DNA of 64,000 bases from Agromyces agglutinans (GTDB taxonomy: Bacteria; Actinomycetota; Actinomycetes; Actinomycetales; Microbacteriaceae): contig NZ_WJIF01000001.1 in the NCBI RefSeq assembly GCF_009647605.1, forward strand, positions 293,655 to 357,654, in the 5' to 3' direction. This document shows, in pieces, positions 9,915 through 22,762 of this stretch. The first letter of the stretch is position 1; the number at the start of each line of letters is the position of its first letter. The notes beneath the pieces were generated by a model. It was not told the origin of the DNA and did not search any database. It was given only the letters and a program-made list of their open reading frames with translations. The position numbers and the translations under genes were made by a program.

Positions 9915-10781
9915 CAGCGGTCACCGCCTCGTCGACGTGCCGAACGATGGTCTCGGCGATGCCGTCGGGGCCGGCGCCCAGGATGGAGCGCGACTCGCTC
10001 ACGATCACGCCCCCCGAGTAGCCGCCGAAGATGGTGCGGAGATCCTTCACCTCGGCGCCCTGCGCCCCGAACCCGGGCGCGAGCACCGCGAGCCCCGGAC
10101 GCGGCGGGTCGACGTCGCGATCGATGCCGGATGCCGCGAGATCCACCGTCGCGCCGACCACGACGCCCGCCGTGCCCATCGGGGAGTTCGAGACCTCGAG
10201 CCGGCCCGCATTCCAGGCCGCGACGCCCGACACGATGGCCCCGGCGATCGAGGACCCGGCGCGGCTCGACTGCTGCAGCACGGACCGCTGGATCGCCGTG
10301 GCCTCGGGGTTCGAGGTCGCGGCGAGCACGAACACGCCCTTGCCGTTCGTCTCGGCCAGGCGCATCGTGTCCTCGAGCGACCCGAGGCCGAGGTAGGGGC
10401 TCGCGGTGATCGCGTCGACCTCGAGCGTCGATCCGGGCGTGAGCCAGGGCTCCGCGTACGCGGCCATCGTCGAGCCGATGTCGCCGCGCTTGACGTCGCC
10501 GATGACCAGCAGGTCGGCGTCGCGCGCCTCCTGCAGCACGCGCTCGAGGGCGAGGTAGCCCGCGGCGCCGTGGCGTTCGAAGAACGCGACCTGGGGCTTC
10601 ACGATGCCGGCTCGGTCGGCCGCGGCCTCGACGACGCGCAGCCCGAACTCGCGCACGCCCTCGGCTGAGTCGGGCAGGCCCCACCGGTCGAGCAGGCCCG
10701 CGTGGGGGTCGATGCCCACGCAGAGCCGGCCGTACGCGGCGAACACGGCCGCGAGCCGTTCGCCGAAGGGCACCACCTCGG

Positions 10782-10785
<4 letters not shown>
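9907..10785 (-). CDS. pyrF: Orotidine 5'-phosphate decarboxylase
   Basis: Decarboxylates OMP to UMP, the last step of de novo UMP synthesis. The 292-residue protein is of the longer type 2 subfamily seen in mycobacteria. Key segments: [13 protein letters not shown] (substrate Asp) near residue 20, [11 protein letters not shown] near 63, and the catalytic signature [14 protein letters not shown] near residues 93-106 with the Asp-x-Lys-x-x-Asp array. The start overlaps the carB stop by four bases (ATGA), indicating coupled expression in the pyr operon. Confidence 0.97.
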
Positions 10786-14071
<3,286 letters not shown>

Positions 14072-14072
<1 letters not shown>

Positions 14073-15262
14073 CAGGCCTTGGACTCCTTGCTGGCAGGGT
14101 TTCCTGCGCTCACGCCGCGCTGGTGCTCGCGCACCATCTCGGCGAAACGATCGAAGAGGTATTCGGCGTCGTGCGGGCCGGCCGCCGACTCTGGGTGGTA
14201 CTGCACGCTGAACGCGGGGATGTCGAGGCAGTTCAGGCCCTCGACCACGTCGTCGTTCAGGTCGACGTGGCTGACCTCGACGCGCCCGAAGCCCGCGGTG
14301 GACTCGCTGACGCCCTCGAGCGGCGCGCGCACGGCGAAGCCGTGGTTGTGCGCCGTGATCTCGACCCGGCCGGTGGCGCGGTCGAGCACGGGCTGGTTGA
14401 TGCCGCGGTGGCCGAACGGCAGCTTGTAGGTCTCGTACCCGAGGGCACGGCCGAGCAGCTGGTTGCCGAAGCAGATGCCGAAGTAGGGACGGCCGTCGCG
14501 CAGCGACTCGCGCAGGAGCTCGACGTGACGATCGGAGGCGGCCGGATCGCCCGGCCCGTTGGAGAAGAACAGGGCGTCGGGTTCGAGCGCGCGGATCTCG
14601 TCGATCGACACCGTCTGCGGCACGACGTGGACGTCGAAGCCGCGCTCGGCGAGGAAATTCAGGGTCGAGGTCTTCACCCCGAGGTCGAGCACCGCCACCG
14701 AGCCGACGCGCTCGCCCGCGGCGGGCAGCGTGTACGCCTCCGCCGTGGAGACCTCGCCGGACAGGTTCAGGCCGGACATCTCGGCACCGGCGCGGACGAG
14801 GTCGAGCTGCTCACCGGGCGTCAGCGAGGCATCCGGCCCCGAGAAGATGCCCGCGCGCATCGCGCCGGCCGAGCGGATGTGGCGCGTGACCGCGCGCGTG
14901 TCGATGCCCGCGATGCCGACGACGCCTGCCGCGGCGAGGTCGTCGTCGAGGCTGCGCTGCGAACGGAAGTTCGACACGACGCGTGCGGGGTCGCGCACGA
15001 CGTAGCCGGCGACCCAGATGCGCGCGGATTCCATGTCCTCGTCGTTCATGCCCGTGATGCCGATGTGCGGCGCGGTCATGAGCACGATCTGCCCGGCGTA
15101 CGACGGGTCGGTCAGCGTCTCCTGGTAGCCGGTCATACCGGTGGCGAAGACGGCCTCGCCGAGGGTGCGGCCGAGCGCGCCGTAGGCGCGTCCGTCGTAC
15201 CGGGTGCCGTCTTCGAGGACGAGCACTGCGGGTGCGCCCGTCAGGGGCGTCGACTCACTCAT
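14072..15262 (-). CDS. carA: Carbamoyl-phosphate synthase small chain (glutamine amidotransferase)
   Basis: Hydrolyses glutamine and channels ammonia to CarB. The 396-residue protein has an N-terminal CPSase domain ([28 protein letters not shown]) and a C-terminal class I amidotransferase with nucleophile Cys in [12 protein letters not shown] and His/Glu in [13 protein letters not shown]. The ATG at 15262 (MSESTPL) precedes the first conserved strand and overlaps the preceding gene by four bases. The open frame goes on upstream to 15745 but that part is antisense-like to the neighbour. Confidence 0.97.
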
Positions 15263-15807
15263 GCTTCGGTCTCGCTCTCTGCGTCGGGCCGCAGCGTGAT
15301 GTGCGCTGCGGCGATGTCGGTGACGGCCGCGATGATGCGGCCGGCGTCGCCCGGATACCGGGCGCGAAGGGTGCTGTCGACGTGGGTCGGCAGCTCGGCC
15401 GGCTCCGACTCGTCGACGATCCAGGTGATGGCGACGAGCCCCTCGGGCTCGACGCCGCGGTCGATGGCGAACGACGCCGTGCCCGCGCCGACCAGGCGGG
15501 CCGCGGGGAAGAAGCTCGGCTGCTCCCCGGCGATGCGGAGGACGACGCCCTCGGGGTGGACCTCGACGTGGCCCGAACCGCGGAACGCGAGGCCCTGGAC
15601 CGCGAGCCGCTCGAGCGGTCGGCCGACCGGCGTCGTGGCCACGTAGAGCACCTCGGCGGAGACGACGGCCTCGCCGAGCCGCTCGGGCACGGGGTACGCC
15701 CGCATCACCGAGTCGCGTTCGGTGCGGCGCCGCCAGGAGCGCCACATCAGGAATCCCGCGCCGCCGACGATCACGACGGCGACCAGGATGCCGATGGCCT
15801 CAGCCAC
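15259..15807 (-). CDS. Membrane-anchored protein of unknown function in the pyr operon (position of Mtb Rv1382)
   Basis: A 182-residue product with one hydrophobic segment at about residues 4-22 ([19 protein letters not shown]) followed by a basic WRRR stretch, so the remainder likely faces the cytoplasm. The soluble part, rich in beta-type sequence ([16 protein letters not shown]), resembles a PH-like fold, but this is weak. Mycobacterial pyr operons have an unknown membrane or exported protein at the same place between pyrC and carA. GTG start at 15807 overlaps pyrC by eight bases, and its stop overlaps carA by four. Function unknown. Tight coupling suggests a conserved link to pyrimidine synthesis. 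Confidence 0.85.
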   Translation of the reverse strand: MAEAIGILVAVVIVGGAGFLMWRSWRRRTERDSVMRAYPVPERLGEAVVSAEVLYVATTPVGRPLERLAVQGLAFRGSGHVEVHPEGVVLRIAGEQPSFFPAARLVGAGTASFAIDRGVEPEGLVAITWIVDESEPAELPTHVDSTLRARYPGDAGRIIAAVTDIAAAHITLRPDAESETEA

Positions 15808-17146
15808 GCGCGCCTCCGTTCGACGCGGATGCCGCGAGCCCGGCGACCTCGTGGGCGTCGCGCACGACGCCGTCGAGCACGGTCGCGTAGCCCGAGTGCA
15901 GGGTCGCGACCACGCGTCCGGGGAGCCTTCGTCCGAGGTAGGGCGAGTTGGCGCTGCGCCCCGCCAGGCGGGCGACGTCGAACTCCCCCGCCGCCGACGG
16001 GTCGTACAGGGTGACCTCGGCGGGGGCGCCCGCGGCGAGCGCGGTGCCGTGCCCGGCGAGGCGGCCGATGCGCGCGGGGGTCTCGGACATGACGCGTGCG
16101 ACGCCGGCCCAGTCGAGGAGGCCCGTCTCGACCATCGCCTGGTGCACGACCGAGAGGGCCGACTCGAGGCCGACCATGCCGTTGGCCGCGGCGTCCCACT
16201 CGCATTCCTTGGCCTCGACGGGGTGCGGCGCGTGGTCGGTCGCGACGATGTCGATGGTGCCGTCGGCGAGCGCAGCACGCAGCGCCTGCACGTCTTCGGC
16301 GCGGCGCAGCGGCGGGTTCACCTTGTAGCGGGCGTCGTAGGTGGCGACCAGCTCTTCGGTCAGGAGCAGGTGGTGGGGCGTGACCTCGGCGGTCACGTCG
16401 ATGCCGCGGGCCTTGGCCCACCGCACGACCTCGACCGAGCCGGCCGTCGACAGGTGGCACACGTGCAGGCGCGAACCGACGTGCTCGGCCAGCAGCACGT
16501 CGCGCGCGATGATCGACTCCTCGGCGACCGCGGGCCAGCCCGCGAGGCCGAGCTCGCCCGAGAGGGCGCCCTCGTTCATCTGGGCGCCGACGGTGAGCCG
16601 GGGCTCCTGCGCGTGCTGGGCGATGACGCCGTCGAACGCCTTCACGTACTCGAGCGCGCGGCGCATGAGCTGGGGGTCGGCGACGCAGAATCCGTCGTCG
16701 GAGAAGACCCGCACGTTCGCCTGCGAGCGGGCCATCGCCCCGAGCTCGGCGAGCTGCTCGCCCTCGAGTCCGACGGTGACCGCGCCGATGGGCTGCACGG
16801 TCGCGTATCCGGCGGTGCGGCCGAGGCGCTGCTCCTGCTCGACGACGCCCGCGGTGTCGGCGACGGGGAACGTGTTCGCCATCGCGAACACGGCCGTGTA
16901 CCCGCCGGCGGCGGCGGCCTGCGTGCCCGTGAGCACGGTCTCGCTCTGCTCGTAGCCGGGCTCGCGCAGGTGCGTGTGCAGGTCGACGAGGCCGGGCAGG
17001 GCGATGAGCCCGTCGGCGTCGATCACGTGGGCGCCCGGGGCATCCGCGATGCCGCCGATCTCGGCGATGACGCCGCCCTCGACGAGGAGGTCGGCGCGCT
17101 CGCCGCCCGGCAGGGTGGCGCCGCGGACCAGGATGCGGCCGCTCAT
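15800..17146 (-). CDS. pyrC: Dihydroorotase
   Basis: Cyclises carbamoyl aspartate to dihydroorotate. The 448-residue amidohydrolase shows the metal-binding [13 protein letters not shown] near residue 55 (His-x-His), further His in [11 protein letters not shown] and [12 protein letters not shown], and the Asp in [15 protein letters not shown] near residue 300. ATG at 17146 gives [12 protein letters not shown]. The open frame continues upstream without homology. It overlaps pyrB by four bases. Confidence 0.97.
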   Translation of the reverse strand: MSGRILVRGATLPGGERADLLVEGGVIAEIGGIADAPGAHVIDADGLIALPGLVDLHTHLREPGYEQSETVLTGTQAAAAGGYTAVFAMANTFPVADTAGVVEQEQRLGRTAGYATVQPIGAVTVGLEGEQLAELGAMARSQANVRVFSDDGFCVADPQLMRRALEYVKAFDGVIAQHAQEPRLTVGAQMNEGALSGELGLAGWPAVAEESIIARDVLLAEHVGSRLHVCHLSTAGSVEVVRWAKARGIDVTAEVTPHHLLLTEELVATYDARYKVNPPLRRAEDVQALRAALADGTIDIVATDHAPHPVEAKECEWDAAANGMVGLESALSVVHQAMVETGLLDWAGVARVMSETPARIGRLAGHGTALAAGAPAEVTLYDPSAAGEFDVARLAGRSANSPYLGRRLPGRVVATLHSGYATVLDGVVRDAHEVAGLAASASNGGARG

Positions 17147-18093
17147 GCGTCGCCCCGCTCTCCGGACAGCAGCAGGTAGAGGGCGGCCATTCTCACTGAT
17201 ACTCCGTTCGCGACCTGCTCGCGCACGGTGGACTGCGGTGAGTCGGCGGCGCGGGCGGCGATCTCGAGTCCGCGGTTCATCGGACCCGGATGCATGACCA
17301 TCGTAGTCGGCGGCAACCGGTCGAACCGGGCGTCGTCGAGGCCCCAGGTGCGGGAATACTCCCGGCTGTTGGGGAAGAATGCAGCGTGCATGCGCTCGGC
17401 CTGCACGCGCAGCATCATCACGACGTCGGGCGCCGGCGCGAGCGCGGCGTCGAGGTCGTAGCCGATGCGGGCGGGCCATCCGCTCGGGTCGACGGGCAGC
17501 AGCGTCGGCGGGGCGACGAGCGTGACGTCGGCGCCGAGCGTGTCGAGCAGCCACACGTTCGAGCGCGCGACCCGCGAGTGCAGGATGTCGCCGACGATGA
17601 CGATGCGCACGCCGTCGAGGTCGCGCCCTCGGGAGGCCGCGCCGTGGAGGCGGCGGCGCATGGTGAACGCGTCGAGCAGCGCCTGGGTGGGATGCTCGTG
17701 GGTGCCGTCGCCGGCGTTCACGACGCCCGCGTCGATCCAGCCGCTGGTGGCGAGCACCAGCGGCGCGCCCGAAGACGGGTGCCGGACGACGACGCCGTCG
17801 GCGCCCATGGCCTGCAGGGTCTGCGCGGTGTCCTTGAGGCTCTCGCCCTTGGACACGCTCGAGCCCTTGGCGCTGAAGTTGATCACGTCGGCGGAGAGCC
17901 GTTTCGCCGCCGCCTCGAACGAGATGCGGGTGCGCGTCGAGTCCTCGAAGAACAGGTTGACGACCGTCTTGCCGCGCAGGGTCGGGAGCTTCTTGACCTC
18001 GCGCTCCTGCACGGCCGCCATGTCCTCGGCGATGTCGAGCAGTTCGATCGCCTCGTCACGGCTGAGGTCGCGGGTCGCGAGCAGGTGCCTCAC
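17143..18093 (-). CDS. pyrB: Aspartate carbamoyltransferase catalytic subunit
   Basis: Joins carbamoyl phosphate and aspartate in the committed pyrimidine step. The 316-residue chain has the carbamoyl-phosphate signature [13 protein letters not shown] near residues 50-62, [14 protein letters not shown] near 135, and [10 protein letters not shown] near 270. No regulatory pyrI is seen, as usual where PyrR controls expression. The GTG start overlaps pyrR by four bases. Confidence 0.97.
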   Translation of the reverse strand: MRHLLATRDLSRDEAIELLDIAEDMAAVQEREVKKLPTLRGKTVVNLFFEDSTRTRISFEAAAKRLSADVINFSAKGSSVSKGESLKDTAQTLQAMGADGVVVRHPSSGAPLVLATSGWIDAGVVNAGDGTHEHPTQALLDAFTMRRRLHGAASRGRDLDGVRIVIVGDILHSRVARSNVWLLDTLGADVTLVAPPTLLPVDPSGWPARIGYDLDAALAPAPDVVMMLRVQAERMHAAFFPNSREYSRTWGLDDARFDRLPPTTMVMHPGPMNRGLEIAARAADSPQSTVREQVANGVSVRMAALYLLLSGERGDA

Positions 18094-18638
18094 GCGTCGC
18101 CTCCCTCGATGGTCACGGCGTCTTCGCCGTCGATCTCGTCGAGCCGCACGTTGATGCGCTCGTGCTTGGCGCTCGGCAGGTTCTTGCCCACGAAGTCGGC
18201 CCGGATCGGGAACTCGCGGTGGCCGCGATCGACGAGCACCGCGAGGCGCACGGCGCGCGGGCGCCCGAGGTCGGCGAGCGCGTCGAGCGCGGCGCGGATG
18301 GTCCGGCCGGAGTAGAGCACATCGTCGACGAGCACCACGGTCATGCCGTCGATGCCGCCCGGCGGCAACTGGGTGGGTGCCGGCGTACGGGTTCGCGTGC
18401 GAGCGAGGTCATCGCGGTACATCGTCACGTCGAGCGACCCGGCGAGCTCGGCGGGCGGAGGCGCCTCCGCCTCGATGCGGGCGATGGTCTCGGCGATGCG
18501 ACGCGCGAGGACGACGCCCCGGGTCGGGATGCCGAGGATCACGAGGTCGGATGCCCCGCGGTTGGACTCGAGGATCTCGTGCGAGATCCGCGTGAGCCCC
18601 CGCTGGATGTCAGCTCGGCTGAGCACGGCGCGTGCCAT
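18090..18638 (-). CDS. pyrR: PyrR pyrimidine operon regulator / uracil phosphoribosyltransferase
   Basis: UMP-sensing RNA-binding regulator that can also make UMP from uracil and PRPP. In 182 residues: [16 protein letters not shown] near residues 32-47 and the PRPP motif [20 protein letters not shown] near 99-118, as expected of the family. First gene of the pyrimidine operon, with the PyrR-binding RNA motif directly upstream, so it probably represses its own operon. Confidence 0.96.
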   Translation of the reverse strand: MARAVLSRADIQRGLTRISHEILESNRGASDLVILGIPTRGVVLARRIAETIARIEAEAPPPAELAGSLDVTMYRDDLARTRTRTPAPTQLPPGGIDGMTVVLVDDVLYSGRTIRAALDALADLGRPRAVRLAVLVDRGHREFPIRADFVGKNLPSAKHERINVRLDEIDGEDAVTIEGGDA

Positions 18639-18643
18639 GTGCC

Positions 18644-18668
18644 GACTCCCTTCTCCGCCTCACGGGAC
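18644..18668 (-). promoter_or_regulatory. PyrR-binding RNA element overlapping the pyrR ribosome binding site
   Basis: On the minus strand the leader reads GUCCCGUGAGGCGGAGAAGG followed by GAGUC. This has the GUCC-x-GUGAGGC...AAGGGA arrangement of known PyrR-binding loops: GUCCC pairs with GGGA(G) and presents the GUGAGGC loop. The 3' arm (GAAGGGAG) is also the Shine-Dalgarno of pyrR, ending six bases before its ATG. Binding of PyrR with UMP would therefore block ribosomes, the translational mode described for mycobacterial pyrR. No terminator/antiterminator pair is visible, which agrees. Confidence 0.75.
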
Positions 18669-18700
18669 GGCCTTAAAGGTGGTCGTTGGTTATCCCGACG

Positions 18701-18706
18701 ATCCTA
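18701..18706 (-). promoter_or_regulatory. Candidate -10 element of the pyr operon
   Basis: TAGGAT on the minus strand, preceded by TGC (a possible extended -10), lies about 63 bases upstream of the pyrR ATG and just before the PyrR-binding leader. No clear -35 hexamer is seen at 16-18 bases, so the call rests on the -10 match and position alone. Confidence 0.35.
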
Positions 18707-18735
18707 GCAGTCCGACGGCGCGTGCCCGCCGACGC

Positions 18736-18766
18736 GAGGGGCTCCTGCCGTCGGCAGGAGCCCCTC
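18736..18766 (-). terminator. Hairpin behind the DoxX gene
   Basis: A perfect 15-bp inverted repeat (GAGGGGCTCCTGCCG and its complement) with a one-base centre, so about a 13-bp stem with a short loop. It lies 50 bases after the DoxX stop and before the pyr promoter. No T-run follows. It is likely an intrinsic terminator of the GC-rich actinobacterial kind and would insulate the pyr operon. Confidence 0.65.
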
Positions 18767-18816
18767 GGATGGTCCGGATACGGGCCGGATGCGGATCCGT
18801 CGCGGTCGGGCGCGGC

Positions 18817-19332
18817 TCACCGGCGGCCGATGGGCCGCTGCAGCGCCCTGGCCCCGATGACCATCGCCGCGGCCACGAGCACGATGTCCTTCAGGATGTA
18901 CTGCGCCGTCAGCGTCGGGCCCACGGCCGTGAACAGGTCGCCGGTGAAGAACACGAGCGGCGAGAAGATGCCGACGAAGGTGCCCGCGAGCGCGACGAGC
19001 CCGATGCGCAGGAGGAAGCCGGTCACGAACGTGATGCCGACGAAGACCTCGAGGGTCGCGGTGATCGCCATCGCGGCGGTGCCGTCGACGAGGCCGAACG
19101 ACAGCGTGCTCCAGGTGCGCTGCACGAGTCCCTCGACCGGGCTGAGGCCCGGGATGAACTTCAGCGCGCCGAAGACGAGGAAGACGAGGCCGAGCGAGAC
19201 GCGCAGCGCCGGCACCGACGTGCGGGCGAGGAAGCGCTGGATGACGGCCTGCGCGCGGTTCGCCTGGTCGAGGACCGTATCGAGACCGACCGCTGTCGAG
19301 GTGCGACCGCTTCCGAGGGTGGTGGAGGACAT
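18817..19332 (-). CDS. DoxX-family integral membrane protein
   Basis: The 171-residue protein has about four hydrophobic segments: near residues 42-61 (ALRVSLGLVFLVFGALKFI), 85-105, 110-130 and 140-158. It opens that region with the DoxX-like R-x-x-LG-x-x-F-x-x-x-G-x-x-KF pattern. The ATG at 19332 is preferred because AAAGG precedes it by about seven bases; an upstream in-frame ATG at 19395 lacks this. Members occur in redox-stress or quinone-linked membrane complexes, but the exact role is unknown. Single-gene unit between two hairpins. Confidence 0.8.
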   Translation of the reverse strand: MSSTTLGSGRTSTAVGLDTVLDQANRAQAVIQRFLARTSVPALRVSLGLVFLVFGALKFIPGLSPVEGLVQRTWSTLSFGLVDGTAAMAITATLEVFVGITFVTGFLLRIGLVALAGTFVGIFSPLVFFTGDLFTAVGPTLTAQYILKDIVLVAAAMVIGARALQRPIGRR

Positions 19333-19437
19333 GGAGGTGCCTTTCTGAACGATGGTTGGGACGGCAGCCGGATGCGGCGGCGAGGCCCATTCCATCGGAG
19401 CCGTCCCTCCGGTACGTCCGGACCGGCGCTGAATCCC

Positions 19438-19481
19438 GCTCCGGGCGCACCCGGAACCTCACCTCCGGGGTGCGCCGGAGC
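19438..19481. repeat. Imperfect inverted repeat upstream of the DoxX gene
   Basis: GCTCCGGGCGCACCC (19438-19452) and GGGTGCGCCGGAGC (19468-19481) are complementary except for one extra G, with a 15-base spacer. They lie about 106 bases upstream of the DoxX ATG. Could be a regulator site or an RNA hairpin; nothing further can be told. Confidence 0.5.
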
Positions 19482-19531
19482 GAGCTGCCTCGTGGCGCAC
19501 CCGGCGCACGCGGCACGCCGCCGGAGACGAC

Positions 19532-19567
19532 CGAGCGGGCACCGGGAGATTCCCCGGTGCCCGCTCG
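19532..19567 (-). terminator. Terminator hairpin behind nusB
   Basis: A perfect 15-bp stem (CGAGCGGGCACCGGG and its complement) with a six-base loop begins 22 bases after the nusB stop. It is the likely end of the long rpsD/alaS-aro-efp-nusB leftward series. No U-run, as common in high-GC genomes. Confidence 0.75.
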
Positions 19568-19588
19568 TGGTCGATGCGGCGGCTGCCG

Positions 19589-20002
19589 TCAGCCCTTCGA
19601 GTGCGACACCGCCCCGAGCAGGCCGTTGACGAACCCGGCCGAGTCGTCGGTCGAGAGCACCGTCGCGGCCTCGACCGCCTCGGAGATCGCGACGCCGTCG
19701 GGCACCTGGTCGTTGTAGACGATCTCCCATACGCCGATGCGCAGCAGCGCCCGGTCGACGGCCGGCATGCGCTCGAGGGTCCACCCGCGCGAGTGCGTCG
19801 TGATCAGCTCGTCGATCTCGGTGCGGTGGTCGACGATGCCGTCGACGATCTCGCGCGCGTACAGCCAGGAGGCCTGGCGCTCGGGCTCCCCCACGGCGCG
19901 CTCGGCCTCGACGGCGAGCAACTGCTCGACCGGGACCTGGCGGACGTCGGCCGAGTACAACAGGTCGAGGGCGCGCTTGCGCGCCTTCGTACGGGCGCTC
20001 AC
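19589..20002 (-). CDS. nusB: Transcription antitermination factor NusB
   Basis: All-helical RNA-binding protein that with NusE (S10) forms the boxA antitermination complex for rRNA transcription. The 137 residues are a single NusB domain: ARKRALDLLYSADVR at the start, MPAVDRALLRIGVWEIVY near 80-97, and ISEAVEAATVLSTDDSAGFVNGLLG split near the end. GTG start at 20002 overlaps the efp TAG stop by one base, so it is probably read by re-initiation after efp. Confidence 0.95.
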   Translation of the reverse strand: MSARTKARKRALDLLYSADVRQVPVEQLLAVEAERAVGEPERQASWLYAREIVDGIVDHRTEIDELITTHSRGWTLERMPAVDRALLRIGVWEIVYNDQVPDGVAISEAVEAATVLSTDDSAGFVNGLLGAVSHSKG

Positions 20003-20565
20003 TAGTCGTTCACGCGGCCGAGGTAGTCGCCCGTGCGGGTGTCGACCTTGACCTTCGTGCCGGTCTCGAGGAACAGCGGCACCTGGATCTCGTAGCCGGT
20101 CTCGACGGTCGCGGCCTTGGTGCCGCCGGTCGAGCGGTCTCCCTGCAGGCCCGGCTCGGTGTAGGTGATCTCGAGCACGACCGACGCGGGGAGCTCGACG
20201 TAGAGCGGGTTGCCGTTGTTCAGCGCGATGGTGACGGGCTGGTTCTCGAGCATGAAGTTCGCGGCGTCGCCGACGGTCGCGGCCAGCACCGTGAGCTGGT
20301 CGTAGTCGGTCGTGTCCATGAACACGAAGCCGTCGCCGTCGTTGTAGAGATAGGTGAAGTCGCGCCGGTCGACGTTCTCGATGTCGACCTTGGCACCCGC
20401 GTTGTAAGTGCGGTCGACGACCTTGCCGGTGACGACGTTCTTCAGCTTCGTGCGCACGAACGCCCCGCCCTTGCCCGGCTTGACGTGCTGGAACTCGATC
20501 ACGCTCCAGAGCTGGCCGTCGATGCTGAGGACGACGCCGTTCTTGATGTCTGCGGTCGATGCCAT
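20002..20565 (-). CDS. efp: Translation elongation factor P
   Basis: Relieves ribosome stalling at polyproline. The 187 residues form the three beta-barrel domains: KOW-like ([17 protein letters not shown]), a central OB fold, and a C-terminal OB domain ending [20 protein letters not shown]. The domain I tip that contacts the P-site tRNA reads [10 protein letters not shown]; the Lys there is the residue modified in some bacteria. No modification gene is visible in the window. ATG at 20565 starts the conserved [10 protein letters not shown]. Confidence 0.97.
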   Translation of the reverse strand: MASTADIKNGVVLSIDGQLWSVIEFQHVKPGKGGAFVRTKLKNVVTGKVVDRTYNAGAKVDIENVDRRDFTYLYNDGDGFVFMDTTDYDQLTVLAATVGDAANFMLENQPVTIALNNGNPLYVELPASVVLEITYTEPGLQGDRSTGGTKAATVETGYEIQVPLFLETGTKVKVDTRTGDYLGRVND

Positions 20566-20641
20566 GGCGAGGAGATCCGATCGTTGGTTGGGAAAGACTG
20601 GCGGGCACGCCGACGCGTGCGACTGATCGAGTGTAGTCGAC

Positions 20642-21082
20642 TCAGGTGCCGGCTCGCAGAAGCCAGTCCACCGCGAGCCGGTACGAGTCCGCACCGAAGC
20701 CGGCGATGACGCCCGTCGCGACGCCCGAGATCACGCTGGTGTGGCGGAAGGCCTCGCGCGTGTGCGGGTTCGTGAGGTGGACCTCGATCAACGGGATGCC
20801 GGCGTGCTTGAGCATGGCCGCGGCGTCGCGGAGCCCGTAGCTGTAGTGCGTGAACGCCGCAGGGTTCAGCACCACGGGGGCGCGCCGGTCGACCGCCTCG
20901 TGCAGCCAGCCGATCAGCTCGCCCTCGTCGTCGGTCTGCCGCAGCTCGATCGCGACGTCGTCGGGCACGGATGCCACGAGCCGGGCGCCGATGTCGGCCA
21001 GGGAGTCGCTGCCGTACACCTCCGGCTCGCGCGAGCCGAGCCGGGCCAGGTTCGGGCCGTTGAGGACGAGGATCGTGGTCAC
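20642..21082 (-). CDS. aroQ: 3-dehydroquinate dehydratase, type II
   Basis: Dehydrates 3-dehydroquinate in the shikimate pathway. The 146-residue chain is a type II flavodoxin-like dodecamer subunit: [21 protein letters not shown] at the start (catalytic Tyr and Arg), [16 protein letters not shown] near 73-88, [17 protein letters not shown] near 102-118 with the active His. Here the usual EVHLSN is EVHLTN. It closes the aro cluster, 64 bases after aroB. Confidence 0.97.
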   Translation of the reverse strand: MTTILVLNGPNLARLGSREPEVYGSDSLADIGARLVASVPDDVAIELRQTDDEGELIGWLHEAVDRRAPVVLNPAAFTHYSYGLRDAAAMLKHAGIPLIEVHLTNPHTREAFRHTSVISGVATGVIAGFGADSYRLAVDWLLRAGT

Positions 21083-21146
21083 CCGAGCAGCCTATCGGCG
21101 CGGCATCCGCCGTCGATCTCGCGTGCCCGGCCGCGCTCGGCGGCCC

Positions 21147-22235
21147 TCACGACGCGATCTCCTGGTACGCGGCGAACAGCAGCGACTGGTCGGGCGCGTG
21201 CATGACGGTGGGCTTCGCGAGGTCGTCGAGCACGATGAACCGCAGCTGACCCGCACGCGCCTTCTTGTCGCGCTGCATCGTCGCGAGAAGGGTGTTCCAG
21301 CGGCCGGCCGGATAACTCGTGGGCAGGCTGAGCAGGTCGAGCACGCGCTTGTGACGGTCGGCGACCTCGTCGGAGAGCCGGCCCGAGAGCCGCGCGAGTT
21401 CGGCCGCGAACGCCATGCCCACGGCCACCGCAGCGCCGTGGCGCCACTGGTAGCGCTCGGCGTGCTCGACGGCGTGGCCGAGGGTGTGCCCGTAGTTCAG
21501 GACCTCGCGCAGCCCCTGCTCGGTGAAGTCCTCGGAGACGACCTCGGCCTTCATGCGGATCGCGAGCTCGATCGCCCGGCGGAACTGCGGGGTGGTCGGA
21601 TCGGTCGCGGCGTCGGGATCCGCCTCCACGAGATCGAGGATCTCGGGATACCGGATGAACCCCGCCTTCACGACCTCGGCGAACCCGGCGAGGATCTCGT
21701 TGCGCGGCAGCGTGTCGAGCAGGTCGAGGTCGCACAGCACCGCGGCCGGCGCGTGGAAGGCGCCTACCAGGTTCTTACCCTCGTTCGTGTTGATGCCGGT
21801 CTTGCCGCCCACGGCCGCGTCGACCATGCCGAGCACGGTGGTCGGAACCTGCACGATCCGCACACCGCGGAGCCAGGTGGCGGCGACGAACCCCGCGAGG
21901 TCGGTCGCCGCTCCCCCGCCGAGGCCGACGATCGCGTCGGAGCGGGTGAAGTCGGCCTGGCCGAGGATCTGCCAGCAGAACGCGGCCACCTCGACGCGCT
22001 TGCCCGCCTCGGCGTCGGGCACCTCGGCGAGCAGCACCTCGAAGCGGTCCTGCAGCGCCTCGCGGATCGCGTTGGCCCTGGCGCCCAGCGTCGACGGGTG
22101 CACCACGAGCACCTTGCGCACGTCGGAGCCGAGCGCGTCGCCGAGCTCGGCGAGCACGCCTCGCCCGATGACGACGTCGTAGCCGTCCTCGCCGCCGACG
22201 CGGATGACGGTTCGCTCGTGCGGTTCGGCGGTCAT
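21147..22235 (-). CDS. aroB: 3-dehydroquinate synthase
   Basis: Converts DAHP to 3-dehydroquinate with NAD and a divalent metal. In 362 residues: ALGGGAATDLAGFVAATW-like GLGGGAATDLAGF near residue 104, QVPTTVLGMVDAAVGGKTGIN split near 127-146, Glu/His ligands in LREVLNYGHTLGHAVEH near 245-260. Full length. The ATG overlaps the aroK stop by four bases. Confidence 0.97.
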   Translation of the reverse strand: MTAEPHERTVIRVGGEDGYDVVIGRGVLAELGDALGSDVRKVLVVHPSTLGARANAIREALQDRFEVLLAEVPDAEAGKRVEVAAFCWQILGQADFTRSDAIVGLGGGAATDLAGFVAATWLRGVRIVQVPTTVLGMVDAAVGGKTGINTNEGKNLVGAFHAPAAVLCDLDLLDTLPRNEILAGFAEVVKAGFIRYPEILDLVEADPDAATDPTTPQFRRAIELAIRMKAEVVSEDFTEQGLREVLNYGHTLGHAVEHAERYQWRHGAAVAVGMAFAAELARLSGRLSDEVADRHKRVLDLLSLPTSYPAGRWNTLLATMQRDKKARAGQLRFIVLDDLAKPTVMHAPDQSLLFAAYQEIAS

Positions 22236-22762
22236 GCGAGTGCTCCCAGGCGCCCGGTGATCTCGGCGACGATCCTCGCGACCGGGCGGCGCGAGGTGTC
22301 GAGGTCGATGTCGGCGAGCGCCTCGTAGATCGGCAGTCGCTCGGCGAGGATGCCGCGCCAGCGGTCGAGGCCGCCGTCGGCGATGAGCGGACGGGTGCCG
22401 CCCGCGAGCCGCGGGGCGACCGCGGCCTCGTCGACGCGGAGCAGCACCACGGGCAGCGTCGCCAGGTCGTCCTGCGTGTCGGGGTCGAGCACGGCGCCGC
22501 CGCCGAGCGCGACGACCGCCTCCTCGCGAAGCGCCTCGGCGACCACCTCCCGCTCGATGACGCGGAAGTACGGCTCGCCCTCGCGCGCGAAGATCTCCTC
22601 GATCGGGCCGTAGCGCTCGACGATGCGCTGGTCGGTGTCGACGAAGGGGGCACCGACCTCGCGCGCCAGTCGGCTGCCGATGCGCGTCTTGCCCGCGCCC
22701 ATCGGGCCGATCAGCACGACGGGCAGGCTCACGCGCGGGGCGTCCGCGCCCGGCTCAGCCAC
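22232..22762 (-). CDS. aroK: Shikimate kinase
   Basis: Phosphorylates shikimate at O-3. The 176-residue P-loop kinase shows [17 protein letters not shown] near residues 18-34, [12 protein letters not shown] with the shikimate-binding Asp near 43, and [15 protein letters not shown] near 85. GTG start at 22762 overlaps aroC by eight bases. A second in-frame GTG twelve codons on (before SLPVVLIG) is also possible, so the start is uncertain by 12 residues. Confidence 0.95.
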   Translation of the reverse strand: MAEPGADAPRVSLPVVLIGPMGAGKTRIGSRLAREVGAPFVDTDQRIVERYGPIEEIFAREGEPYFRVIEREVVAEALREEAVVALGGGAVLDPDTQDDLATLPVVLLRVDEAAVAPRLAGGTRPLIADGGLDRWRGILAERLPIYEALADIDLDTSRRPVARIVAEITGRLGALA

